DNA of 64,000 nt from Pseudomonas helvetica (GTDB lineage: Bacteria; Pseudomonadota; Gammaproteobacteria; Pseudomonadales; Pseudomonadaceae): the NCBI RefSeq assembly GCF_039908645.1, contig NZ_CP150917.1, forward strand, positions 2,677,501-2,741,500. The letters run 5' to 3'. Each line of letters opens with the position of its first letter. Within the stretch, counting starts at the first letter, position 1. Below are positions 8,964-17,178 of this stretch, one piece after another. The position numbers were made by a program, and so were the translations under genes. Below the pieces are notes generated by a model. That model worked only from the letters and a program-made list of their open reading frames with translations, was not told the DNA's origin and searched no databases.

Positions 8964-10502
8964 ATGAAGATTCGCTCACAAATCGGCATGGTTCTGAACC
9001 TGGACAAATGCATCGGTTGCCACACCTGTTCGATCACCTGCAAAAACGTCTGGACCAGCCGCGAAGGCATGGAATACGCCTGGTTCAACAACGTCGAATC
9101 GAAACCGGGGATTGGCTATCCGAAAGAATGGGAAAACCAGGACAAGTGGAAGGGCGGCTGGATTCGCAACGCCAACGGCACGATCAACCCGCGCATTGGC
9201 GGGAAATTCCGGGTGTTGGCGAACATTTTCGCCAACCCTGACCTGCCGAGCCTCGACGACTATTACGAACCGTTTGACTTCGATTACCAGCACCTGCACA
9301 CCGCGCCGCTGGGCGAGCACCAGCCAACAGCGCGCCCGCGTTCGCTGATCTCCGGCAAGCGCATGGAGAAAATCGAGTGGGGCCCGAACTGGGAGGAGAT
9401 TCTCGGTACCGAGTTCGCCAAGCGCCGCAAGGACAAGAACTTCGACAAGATTCAGGCGGACATTTACGGCGAATACGAAAACACCTTCATGATGTATCTG
9501 CCGCGCCTGTGCGAGCACTGCCTCAACCCGACCTGCGCGGCCTCGTGCCCGAGCGGGGCGATCTACAAGCGCGAAGAGGATGGCATCGTCCTGATCGACC
9601 AGGAAAAATGCCGTGGCTGGCGGATGTGCATCAGCGGTTGTCCGTACAAGAAGATCTATTTCAACTGGAAAAGCGGCAAGTCCGAGAAATGCATCTTCTG
9701 CTACCCGCGTATCGAAGCCGGGATGCCGACCGTTTGCGCTGAAACCTGTGTCGGCCGTATCCGCTACCTCGGCGTGCTGCTGTATGACGCCGATCGCATC
9801 AGCGAAGTGGCGAGCACCGCCAATGAGCAGGATCTGTACGAGAAACAACTGGAGATCTTCCTCGACCCGAATGACCCGGCGGTGATCCGTCAGGCCTTGG
9901 CCGATGGTGTGCCGCAGTCAGTGATCGACTCTGCGCAACGTTCGCCGGTCTACAAAATGGCCGTGGACTGGAAGTTGGCGCTGCCGCTGCACCCGGAATA
10001 CCGCACCTTGCCGATGGTCTGGTACGTACCGCCGCTGTCGCCGATCCAGAATGCGGCGACCGCCGGCACCGTGGGCATGAACGGGGTGATCCCGGATGTC
10101 GACAGCCTGCGTATTCCACTGAAGTACCTGGCGAACCTGCTGACAGCGGGCGATGAAAAACCGGTCAAGCGTGCGCTTAAACGCTTGCTGGCGATGCGCG
10201 CCTACAAACGTTCCGAGCAAGTCGATGGCGTCCAGGACCTGCAAGTGCTTAAGGATGTCGGCTTGAGCGTGGCCCAGGTCGAAGAAATGTATCGCTACCT
10301 GGCGATCGCCAACTACGAAGACCGCTTTGTGGTGCCCAGCGCCCACCGTGAAGACGCGATGAGCGATGCCTTCGCCGAGCGCTCCGGTTGCGGTTTCAGT
10401 TTCGGCAGCGGCTGTAGCGGCAGCTCCGACACCAACATGTTCGGCGCCAAGAAAGCCAACCGCCGCGACATCCTCAAAACCGTTCAGTTGTGGGAGGAAT
10501 GA
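8964..10502 (+). CDS. narH: Respiratory nitrate reductase beta subunit NarH
   Basis: A 512-residue iron-sulfur subunit passing electrons from NarI to NarG. The four Cys groups are visible: C16/C19/C22/C26 (CIGCHTCSITC), CEHCLNPTCAASCP, CRGWRMCISGCP and CIFCYPRIEAGMPTVCAETC. The Trp in CRGWRMC replaces a Cys, as expected where the family carries a [3Fe-4S] cluster. The C-terminus is Gly/Cys/Ser-rich. The ATG at 8964 follows GAGGAG. It overlaps the region of narJ initiation. Confidence 0.97.
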   Translation: MKIRSQIGMVLNLDKCIGCHTCSITCKNVWTSREGMEYAWFNNVESKPGIGYPKEWENQDKWKGGWIRNANGTINPRIGGKFRVLANIFANPDLPSLDDYYEPFDFDYQHLHTAPLGEHQPTARPRSLISGKRMEKIEWGPNWEEILGTEFAKRRKDKNFDKIQADIYGEYENTFMMYLPRLCEHCLNPTCAASCPSGAIYKREEDGIVLIDQEKCRGWRMCISGCPYKKIYFNWKSGKSEKCIFCYPRIEAGMPTVCAETCVGRIRYLGVLLYDADRISEVASTANEQDLYEKQLEIFLDPNDPAVIRQALADGVPQSVIDSAQRSPVYKMAVDWKLALPLHPEYRTLPMVWYVPPLSPIQNAATAGTVGMNGVIPDVDSLRIPLKYLANLLTAGDEKPVKRALKRLLAMRAYKRSEQVDGVQDLQVLKDVGLSVAQVEEMYRYLAIANYEDRFVVPSAHREDAMSDAFAERSGCGFSFGSGCSGSSDTNMFGAKKANRRDILKTVQLWEE

Positions 10503-10504
10503 GC

Positions 10505-11260
10505 ATGCAAATTCTCAAAGTGATTTCGCTGCTGCTCGACTACCCGACCGAGGCATTGATTGGCGGTCGCGACGAACTGGAGCAGGCGATCATCGAGTCC
10601 CGGGAAATCAGCCCCAAGCAGCGCGGTGCGTTATTCGAGTTGCTGGAGCTGATCTGCACCAATGACCTGATGGACGGACAGGAGCACTACGGTGCGCTGT
10701 TCGGCCGGGGGCGTTCGCTGTCGCTGCTGCTGTTCGAGCATGTGCACGGTGAGTCCCGTGACCGAGGTCAGGCGATGGTCGACATGATGGCGCAATACGA
10801 AGCCGCCGGGTTTGCCATCGGCGTCAAAGAACTTCCGGACTATATCCCGCTGTATCTGGAGTTCCTTTCTACTCGCGAAGACATCGAGGCCCGCGAGGGC
10901 CTGGCAGATGTGTCGCACCTGTTGGCCTTGCTCGCGGCGCGTCTGGATGAGCGTGAAAGTGCGTACGCCAGTTGCTTCCGCGCGCTGCTGCAAATTGCCG
11001 GGGCCGAGCCGCATCAGGCGGTGGCCGACCTGCGGGCGCAGGTGGCTGCCGAGCCGCGTGACGACTCCCTTGAAGCCCTCGACAAGATCTGGGAAGAGGA
11101 GGCCGTGGACTTTCTCCAGGCCGAACAGCAGGACCGTTGCAGTTCGCTGCCAAGCGCACCGGGCAAGGTCCGGGAAGAAAGCGCAGTGCCGTTGCACTGG
11201 GTGGATTTTCAGCATGAAGGGCTGGCCGCCGTGCCGGCCAAGGAGGTAGGCAATGTCTAA
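10505..11260 (+). CDS. narJ: Nitrate reductase molybdenum-cofactor assembly chaperone NarJ
   Basis: A 251-residue TorD/NarJ-family chaperone needed for cofactor insertion and membrane docking of NarGH; not part of the final enzyme. Family motifs include SLLLDYPTE at the N-terminus, SLLLFEHVHGESRDRGQAM and the ELPDYIPLYLEFL helix. An ATG at 10499 overlaps the narH stop, but its ribosome site GGGAGGA is too close, so ATG 10505 (six bases after GGAGGA) is preferred. The 3' end overlaps narI by 8 bp. Confidence 0.95.
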   Translation: MQILKVISLLLDYPTEALIGGRDELEQAIIESREISPKQRGALFELLELICTNDLMDGQEHYGALFGRGRSLSLLLFEHVHGESRDRGQAMVDMMAQYEAAGFAIGVKELPDYIPLYLEFLSTREDIEAREGLADVSHLLALLAARLDERESAYASCFRALLQIAGAEPHQAVADLRAQVAAEPRDDSLEALDKIWEEEAVDFLQAEQQDRCSSLPSAPGKVREESAVPLHWVDFQHEGLAAVPAKEVGNV

Positions 11261-11933
11261 ATGGAACCTGTTGTTGTTCGGGATCTATCCCTATATCGCC
11301 CTGGCTATTTGCCTGATTGGCAGTTGGGCCCGCTTCGATCTGTCGCAGTACACCTGGAAGGCAGGCTCCAGTCAGATGCTCAACCAGCGCGGCATGCGCG
11401 TGGCGAGCAATTTTTTCCACATCGGGGTGTTGTTCATACTGGCCGGGCACTTCGTCGGCCTGCTGACCCCGGCGTCGGTTTATCACCATGTGATCAGCAC
11501 TGAGAACAAGCAGCTGCTGGCAATGGTCTCCGGCGGGCTTTTCGGTCTGTTGTGCCTGGTTGGCCTACTGATGCTGGTCAATCGGCGGCTGAGCGATCCA
11601 CGGGTACGCGCCACTTCCAGCACTTCGGACATTCTGGTGTTGCTGGTGCTGCTGGCGCAGTTGCTGCTCGGTCTGCTGACGATTGTGGCGTCCACTGAAC
11701 ACATGGACGGCTCGGTGATGGTGATGCTCGCCGATTGGGCGCAGAACACCGTGCTGTTGCGGCCGATGGAAGCGGCGGCGTCCATCGCGCCGGTCGGCTT
11801 GATCTACAAGCTGCATGTGTTTCTCGGTTTGACCCTGTTCGTGCTGTTCCCCTTCACCCGTCTCGTACACATGATCAGTGCACCGGTCTGGTACTTGGGG
11901 CGTCGTTATCAAATCGTTCGTCAGAAGTTCTGA
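11253..11933 (+). CDS. narI: Respiratory nitrate reductase gamma subunit NarI (cytochrome b)
   Basis: A 226-residue membrane cytochrome b that takes electrons from quinol to NarH. It has five hydrophobic segments. The heme-ligand His candidates are in FFHIGVLFILAGHFVGL (second helix) and KLHVFLGLTLFVLFPFTRLVHMISAP (fifth helix). The ATG overlaps narJ by 8 bp (ATGTCTAA) with AAGGAGG just before it. Length is normal. Confidence 0.96.
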   Translation: MSKWNLLLFGIYPYIALAICLIGSWARFDLSQYTWKAGSSQMLNQRGMRVASNFFHIGVLFILAGHFVGLLTPASVYHHVISTENKQLLAMVSGGLFGLLCLVGLLMLVNRRLSDPRVRATSSTSDILVLLVLLAQLLLGLLTIVASTEHMDGSVMVMLADWAQNTVLLRPMEAAASIAPVGLIYKLHVFLGLTLFVLFPFTRLVHMISAPVWYLGRRYQIVRQKF

Positions 11934-11943
11934 GGAGACAATC

Positions 11944-12903
11944 ATGTCAGGTGGATGTGGATGTGGGGGCGGTAACGGGGGCAGCGGTGGCTGCGGTTCT
12001 TCCAAACAAGCGCAACCCGATGTTGTGGATATCGCGCCGACCGGGGCGGTGCAGTTTGACGCACTCCCGGTTGCGCCGGCGGCCCACGACGCCCCGGCGC
12101 AGTTGATCGCCAGCAGTGAGCAGGAGTGGCCGATCATCAGCGTCAACGCGGTGTCGATCACCCCGGAGGCGATGGCTCAGGAACTGCAATATCACCCGGC
12201 GGAAAGCCGCGAGGAGGCGGTCTACCTGGCCGCCAGGGCGCTGGTGATCCGCGAGTTGTTGCAGCAACGCATTGCCGAACTCGGCGTGTCGCTGGAAGTC
12301 GGCTCCGGTGAGAACGAAGAAGAAGCGGCCACGCGCTTGTTGCTTGAGCGTGAGGTTCAGGTGCCTCAGTGCGATGAGGAAACCAGCCTTCGTTACTACG
12401 AAAACAATCGCGGGCGCTTTCACAGCGCGCCGTTGCTGGCGGTGCGGCACATCCTGCTCGAATGTGCGCCGGACGATGCCGAGGCCCGCGCGCTTGCGCA
12501 TGTTCAAGCTGAAATTCTGTTGCAGCGGCTGGAGGATTTTCCCGGCAGTTTCGCCGAGATGGCCGTGAAATATTCGGCCTGCCCGTCGAAAGCTCAAGGC
12601 GGTTCTTTGGGACAGATCAGCAAGGGTCAGACCGTACCTGAACTGGAACGTCAGCTGTTCACCCTGGCGCCGGGGCTGGCGAGTAAACCGCTGGAAAGCC
12701 GTTACGGTTGGCATGTGGTCAGTGTCGATCAGCGGGTCGAAGGCATGCCGTTGCCCTATGAAGTGGTGTCGACGGCGATCCGCACGCAGTTGCAGCAAGG
12801 TGTCTGGCAAAAAGCCCTGGTGCAATACCTGCAAACCCTGATCGGTGCGGCGGATATTCGCGGCATCCACTTGCAGGGCGCCGACTCACCGCTAGTGCAG
12901 TGA
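11944..12903 (+). CDS. PpiC/NifM-type peptidyl-prolyl cis-trans isomerase of the nar operon
   Basis: A 319-residue protein starting at ATG 11944 after GAGGAG, 10 bp after narI. Residues 2-20 form an odd Gly/Cys-rich leader ([18 protein letters not shown]). A long helical region follows, then a parvulin (PpiC) domain from about residue 150 ([47 protein letters not shown]). A parvulin-type gene sits at this place between narI and moaA in other Pseudomonas nar operons. Its job is presumably folding of nar components; the Cys-rich leader could bind metal, which is inference. No export signal is seen, so it should be cytoplasmic. Confidence 0.85.
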   Translation: MSGGCGCGGGNGGSGGCGSSKQAQPDVVDIAPTGAVQFDALPVAPAAHDAPAQLIASSEQEWPIISVNAVSITPEAMAQELQYHPAESREEAVYLAARALVIRELLQQRIAELGVSLEVGSGENEEEAATRLLLEREVQVPQCDEETSLRYYENNRGRFHSAPLLAVRHILLECAPDDAEARALAHVQAEILLQRLEDFPGSFAEMAVKYSACPSKAQGGSLGQISKGQTVPELERQLFTLAPGLASKPLESRYGWHVVSVDQRVEGMPLPYEVVSTAIRTQLQQGVWQKALVQYLQTLIGAADIRGIHLQGADSPLVQ

Positions 12904-12928
12904 GCCTTGGGGTAAACGGGGAGATGTG

Positions 12929-13921
12929 ATGAACGCTGTCATGCAGGATGGTTTTGGACGGCAGATCGACTATCTGCGGATGTCGGTGACGGACCGTTGT
13001 GATTTTCGCTGTGTGTATTGCATGGCGAAAAACATGACGTTTCTGCCGCGTCAGCAGGTCCTGACGCTGGAGGAACTGCAGCGTCTGGCGGCGCTGTTCG
13101 TCGGCCAAGGTGTTCGCAAAATCCGCCTCACCGGCGGCGAACCGCTGATCCGTCCCGGTATTGTCGGGCTGTGCCGCAACATCGCCGCCTTACCCGGTTT
13201 GCGCGAACTGGTGATGACCAGCAACGGCTCGCAACTGGGCCGTTTGGCCCGGCCGTTGGCGGAGGCAGGGGTCAAGCGGATGAACATCAGTCTCGATAGC
13301 CTGGACGGGCAGAGGTTTCGCGCGATTACCCGCAACGGCGATCTCGATCAGGTGCTGGGCGGCATTGAAGCCGCGCGGGGCGCGGGGTTTGAGCGGATCA
13401 AACTGAACTGCGTGGTGATGAAGGGGCGCAACTTCGATGAAGTCCCGGCGTTGGTGCAATACGCCATCGATCAACACATCGATATCAGTTTTATCGAAGA
13501 AATGCCCTTGGGCGATGTTGGCCGCGCGCGTGGCGAGTCGTTTTGCTCCAGTGACGAAGTGCGGGCGTTGATCGCCAGTCGTCATCGATTGCTCGACAGC
13601 ACCGAAAGCAGTGGCGGGCCAGCACGCTACGTTCGCCTGGAAGACCATTCCGATACCCGGATCGGTTTCATTTCACCCAACAGCCACAACTTCTGTGGCA
13701 GCTGCAACCGGGTGCGGATGACCGTTGAGGGGAAGCTGTTGCTCTGTCTGGGGCAGGACGATGCCCTGGATTTACGCGGATTACTGCGGCGTTACCCGCT
13801 GGATGACCAACCCCTGGTCAACGCGGTGCAGAAGGCCTTGCGCGGCAAGCCGCTACGCCACGACTTCGGCCCCGAAGGGGAGGTGCAGATTGTGCGGTTC
13901 ATGAACATGAGCGGCGGGTGA
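12929..13921 (+). CDS. moaA: GTP 3',8-cyclase MoaA
   Basis: A 330-residue radical SAM enzyme that starts molybdopterin synthesis by cyclising GTP. The SAM cluster is C24xxxC28xxC31 (CDFRCVYC). The second cluster region is [22 protein letters not shown], and the protein ends in the conserved double Gly needed for activity. A GTG at 12926 lies directly before the ATG at 12929; the ATG fits GGGGAGA better. It is the last gene of the nar operon and links cofactor supply to nitrate reductase expression. A second moaA elsewhere in the genome is likely but cannot be seen. Confidence 0.94.
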   Translation: MNAVMQDGFGRQIDYLRMSVTDRCDFRCVYCMAKNMTFLPRQQVLTLEELQRLAALFVGQGVRKIRLTGGEPLIRPGIVGLCRNIAALPGLRELVMTSNGSQLGRLARPLAEAGVKRMNISLDSLDGQRFRAITRNGDLDQVLGGIEAARGAGFERIKLNCVVMKGRNFDEVPALVQYAIDQHIDISFIEEMPLGDVGRARGESFCSSDEVRALIASRHRLLDSTESSGGPARYVRLEDHSDTRIGFISPNSHNFCGSCNRVRMTVEGKLLLCLGQDDALDLRGLLRRYPLDDQPLVNAVQKALRGKPLRHDFGPEGEVQIVRFMNMSGG

Positions 13922-13960
13922 ACTGACTGTTAAGGAAAGAGTTTGCCAAACACAATCCTT

Positions 13961-14090
13961 GTGGCGAGGGAGCTTGCTCCCGCTCGGCCGCGAAGCGGTC
14001 GTAATCCTGCTAGCTCGATCTGTCTGAATAGTCTTATTGCCTCATTTAGGGTTGCTTCGCAACCCAGCGGGAGCAAGCTCCCTCGCCACA
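13961..14090. repeat. REP doublet (REPIN) downstream of moaA
   Basis: Two REP sequences in opposite orientation: GTGGCGAGGGAGCTTGCTCC from 13961, and its complement ending at 14090. They are separated by about 50 bp that itself contains a short hairpin (gttgcttcgcaac, 14051-14063). This is the usual Pseudomonas REPIN form and lies just after the nar operon stop, so it may also act as a transcript-stabilising or terminating structure. Confidence 0.88.
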
Positions 14091-14146
14091 GTGTTCGCAG
14101 CGGATTCTCCCTTCACCGTCATCGAGTGTTTTTTCACCGGCAAATC

Positions 14147-14160
14147 TTGACGTTGGTCAA
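14147..14160. promoter_or_regulatory. ANR/FNR box upstream of nrdD
   Basis: TTGAC-GTTG-GTCAA is a symmetric FNR/ANR-type site, one base off consensus in each half. It is centred about 93 bp before the nrdD ATG and fits anaerobic induction of the class III reductase. Confidence 0.72.
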
Positions 14161-14246
14161 TTGCAGAACAGCGCTTTGTCCGTAGTCTTCACTGCATGTT
14201 GTGTTTGTTTGTCTACAAACATCTATATGTAGTATCTGGAGGCCAA

Positions 14247-16262
14247 ATGCAGAGCACGCTGATCTCAGTTGGATGTAACCGCTTGCACAAGCGCGATGGC
14301 AGTCTGGTTGCCTTCGATGCCGACAAGATCCGTCAGGCATTGATCGCTGCCGGCAAGGCAACCGGGGAGTACACCGACGTTGAAGCCGAAGGTCTGCTCG
14401 AAGCGGTACTCGCCCGATTGGAAAGGCTGCCAAGGCTGCATGTCGAGCAGATCCAGGATCGTGTTGAGCGGGTGCTGATGGACGCCGGTTTTTTCCTCGC
14501 CATGCGTGCTTACATCGTTTATCGCGAACAGCACGGGCGTTTGCGTCGCGACCGCCGGACCCTGGTCGAAGTGGCGACGTCGATGAACGAGTACCTGGAC
14601 CGTGAAGACTGGCGGGTCCAGGCCAACGCCAATCAGGGCTACTCACTGGGCGGGCTGGTGTTGAACGTGTCGGGCAAGGTCACCGCCAACTACTGGCTGG
14701 ACGAGGTGTACAGCGAGGCGATCGGCCACGCTCATCGAGAGGCGGATTTGCATGTACATGACTTGGACATGCTGGCCGGTTACTGCGCTGGCTGGTCGCT
14801 GCGCACCTTGTTGCATGAGGGTCTTAATGGTGTGCCCGGACGTGTTGAAGCCGGGCCGCCGAAGCACTTGAGCAGTGCCTTGGGGCAAATGGTGAATTTC
14901 CTCGGCACCCTGCAAAACGAATGGGCCGGCGCCCAGGCCTTCAGCTCGTTCGATACCTACCTGGCGCCGTATGTGCGCAAGGACCAACTGAGCTATCCGC
15001 AGGTCCGCCAGGCGATCCAGGAGTTCATCTACAACCTCAATGTGCCGTCACGCTGGGGCACCCAGACACCTTTCACCAATCTGACCTTCGACTGGGTGTG
15101 CCCGCAGGATCTGCGCGAGCAGATACCCGTCATCGGCGGGGAGGAAATGCCGTTTGCCTACGGCGACCTGCAAGTCGAAATGGATGTGCTCAACCGCGCC
15201 TACATCGAGGTGATGCAGGCTGGCGATGCGAAAGGGCGAGTGTTCACCTTTCCGATTCCGACCTACAACATCACCCATGACTTTCCATGGGACAGTGAAA
15301 ACGCCGACCGTCTGTTCGAGATGACGGCGCGTTACGGTTTGCCTTACTTCCAGAACTTCCTCAATTCGGATCTACAGCCCAATCAAGTGCGTTCGATGTG
15401 CTGCCGGTTGCAGCTGGATGTGCGCGAGTTGCTCAAGCGCGGCGGTGGCTTGTTTGGCTCGGCGGAACAGACCGGATCGCTCGGCGTAGTGACCATTAAC
15501 TGTGCGCGTCTGGGCTATGTGTTCAAGGGCGATACCAGCGGTTTGCTGAAACGGCTGGACACGCTGATGGAGCTGGCGATGGAGAGCCTGGAGGTCAAGC
15601 GCAAGGTCATTCAGCACCACATGGATGCCGGTTTGTACCCTTACACCAAGCGCTACCTGGGGACCTTGCGCAACCATTTCTCCACCATCGGCCTCAATGG
15701 CCTGCATGAAATGCTGCGCAATTTCACCGGCGACGAGGAGGGCATGCACACCGAGCATGGCCGGCGATTTGCCCTGAATCTGCTGGACCATGTGCGCGCC
15801 ACATTGCTGCGCTTCCAGGAAGAAACCGGTCATCTCTACAACCTGGAAGCGACACCGGCGGAAGGCACCACCTACCGCTTTGCCAAGGAGGACCTCAAGC
15901 GCTATCCGGACATTCTCCAGGCGGGCAGTACGCAGGCGCCGTATTACACAAACTCTTCGCAACTGCCCGTGGGCTACACCGAAGACCCCTTCGAAGCCCT
16001 GGAACTTCAAGACGAGCTGCAATGCAAATACACCGGCGGCACGGTCTTGCATCTGTACATGGCCGAGCGGATTTCCTCGACCCAGGCCTGCAAGCAGCTG
16101 GTGCGCAAGGCCCTTGGACGTTTCCGCCTGCCGTACCTGACCGTGACCCCGACGTTCTCCATCTGCCCGGTGCACGGCTACCTCGATGGCGAGCATGAGT
16201 TCTGCCCCAAGTGCGACGAAGTTCTGCTGCTGCAAGAGCAGAAAATCGGCACTGTTCATTGA
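14247..16262 (+). CDS. nrdD: Anaerobic ribonucleoside-triphosphate reductase NrdD, large part without glycyl-radical loop
   Basis: A 671-residue class III ribonucleotide reductase chain that makes deoxyribonucleotides without oxygen. An ATP-cone allosteric domain occupies about residues 10-100 (LHKRDGSLVAFDADKIRQALI). The barrel domain follows, with FTFPIPTYNIT and CCRLQLD motifs. The chain stops right after a zinc-ribbon-like tail (C640, H643, C653, C656: CPVHGYLDGEHEFCPKC). The glycyl-radical RVxGY loop that normally follows in the same chain is absent; it is encoded by the next gene, 32 bp on and in another frame. ATG 14247 follows CTGGAGG. Confidence 0.92.
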   Translation: MQSTLISVGCNRLHKRDGSLVAFDADKIRQALIAAGKATGEYTDVEAEGLLEAVLARLERLPRLHVEQIQDRVERVLMDAGFFLAMRAYIVYREQHGRLRRDRRTLVEVATSMNEYLDREDWRVQANANQGYSLGGLVLNVSGKVTANYWLDEVYSEAIGHAHREADLHVHDLDMLAGYCAGWSLRTLLHEGLNGVPGRVEAGPPKHLSSALGQMVNFLGTLQNEWAGAQAFSSFDTYLAPYVRKDQLSYPQVRQAIQEFIYNLNVPSRWGTQTPFTNLTFDWVCPQDLREQIPVIGGEEMPFAYGDLQVEMDVLNRAYIEVMQAGDAKGRVFTFPIPTYNITHDFPWDSENADRLFEMTARYGLPYFQNFLNSDLQPNQVRSMCCRLQLDVRELLKRGGGLFGSAEQTGSLGVVTINCARLGYVFKGDTSGLLKRLDTLMELAMESLEVKRKVIQHHMDAGLYPYTKRYLGTLRNHFSTIGLNGLHEMLRNFTGDEEGMHTEHGRRFALNLLDHVRATLLRFQEETGHLYNLEATPAEGTTYRFAKEDLKRYPDILQAGSTQAPYYTNSSQLPVGYTEDPFEALELQDELQCKYTGGTVLHLYMAERISSTQACKQLVRKALGRFRLPYLTVTPTFSICPVHGYLDGEHEFCPKCDEVLLLQEQKIGTVH

Positions 16263-16294
16263 TTTCTATCCCCTCAACCGCAAGGAGCTTCACC

Positions 16295-16462
16295 ATGACT
16301 GCATCGCAACCACTGCCTCAGGCTCAACGTCAACGCTGCGAAGTCTGGACCCGCGTGATGGGCTATCACCGTCCCGTGTCAGCGTTCAATCCGGGTAAAC
16401 AGTCGGAGCACCGCGAGCGGGTGCACTTTACTGAAAGCGCGGCGCTGGTCGGGCGCCAATGA
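16295..16462 (+). CDS. Separate glycyl-radical domain of class III ribonucleotide reductase
   Basis: A 55-codon gene with its own ribosome site (AAGGAG, 16282-16287) and ATG. Its product has C15-EVW then RVMGYHRP with candidate radical Gly G23, followed by SAFNPGKQSEHRERVHF, which matches the C-terminal end of ordinary NrdD. It lies between nrdD and nrdG and overlaps nrdG by ATGA. The most direct reading is that NrdD is made as two chains and this small one carries the radical made by NrdG. A sequencing frameshift is less likely, because the gap holds a stop, 32 bp and a good ribosome site. Confidence 0.85.
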   Translation: MTASQPLPQAQRQRCEVWTRVMGYHRPVSAFNPGKQSEHRERVHFTESAALVGRQ

Positions 16463-17154
16463 GTCGAACGCTTCGGGTTGGGGGCATGGTGCCCCTGACC
16501 ACTCTCGACTATCCGGGGCAGCTCGCCTGCGTGTTGTTTTGCCAGGGTTGCGCCTGGCGTTGTCGTTATTGTCATAACCCGCAGCTGATTCCCCCTCGTG
16601 GCAGTGAGGAAGTGGATTGGCGGCGGGTGTTGGCGTTTCTGCAACGTCGTCAGGACCTGCTCGATGCCGTGGTGTTCAGCGGCGGTGAGCCGACGCTGCA
16701 GGACGGCTTGCTCGGTGCCATGGATGAAGTGCGGGAAATGGGATTTCGCATTGGCATGCACAGCGCTGGCATCAAGCCTGCTGCCTTCGCCAAGGCACTG
16801 ACCGGTGCTGATTGGGTCGGCTTCGATGTCAAGGCATTGCCCGAGGATTGCCAGGCCATCACCCGGGTCGAGGGCAGTGGAGCGGCCAACTGGCGCAGCC
16901 TTGAGTCTCTGTTGGCCAGTGGTGTGGACTACGAATGTCGCACCACCGTGCATTGGCATCTGTTCGAGCCAGCACGTCTGCTGATCCTGGCCAAACGCTT
17001 GAATGCACTTGGCGTCAAACGCTTCGCCGTGCAACTGGTTCGCACCGAGCGGATGTTCGATCCGCTGTTGCCGAGCGTTTCGGCACAAGCCTTGCTGCCA
17101 GAGTTGTGGGGGGCCATGCGCGAGTTGTTCCCAGTCTTCGTGCTACGGGGGTAA
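16459..17154 (+). CDS. nrdG: Anaerobic ribonucleotide reductase activating protein NrdG
   Basis: A 231-residue radical SAM activase. The cluster motif is C31xxxC35xxC38 (CAWRCRYC), and the Gly-rich SAM-binding SGGEPTLQ motif is near residue 75. It generates the glycyl radical on its partner, here most likely the 55-residue protein encoded just upstream and coupled to nrdG by a 4-base overlap. The product is longer than the classical E. coli NrdG (about 154 residues) and resembles the longer activase type. A hairpin follows the stop. Confidence 0.9.
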   Translation: MSRTLRVGGMVPLTTLDYPGQLACVLFCQGCAWRCRYCHNPQLIPPRGSEEVDWRRVLAFLQRRQDLLDAVVFSGGEPTLQDGLLGAMDEVREMGFRIGMHSAGIKPAAFAKALTGADWVGFDVKALPEDCQAITRVEGSGAANWRSLESLLASGVDYECRTTVHWHLFEPARLLILAKRLNALGVKRFAVQLVRTERMFDPLLPSVSAQALLPELWGAMRELFPVFVLRG

Positions 17155-17156
17155 CG

Positions 17157-17178
17157 GGGCTTGAGGGAACTCAAGCCC
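17157..17178. terminator. Bidirectional hairpin between nrdG and ftrD
   Basis: GGGCTTGAG-GGAA-CTCAAGCCC is a perfect 9-bp stem with a GGAA tetraloop between two convergent genes. It overlaps the stop codon of the minus-strand polyferredoxin gene. There is no long T tract, so efficiency is uncertain. Confidence 0.6.

Noticed and set aside
16262..16295. Programmed frameshift or selenocysteine read-through joining NrdD to the glycyl-radical piece
   Set aside because: Reading on through the TGA meets another stop after 11 codons and no slippery site was seen; the separate ribosome site is a simpler explanation.
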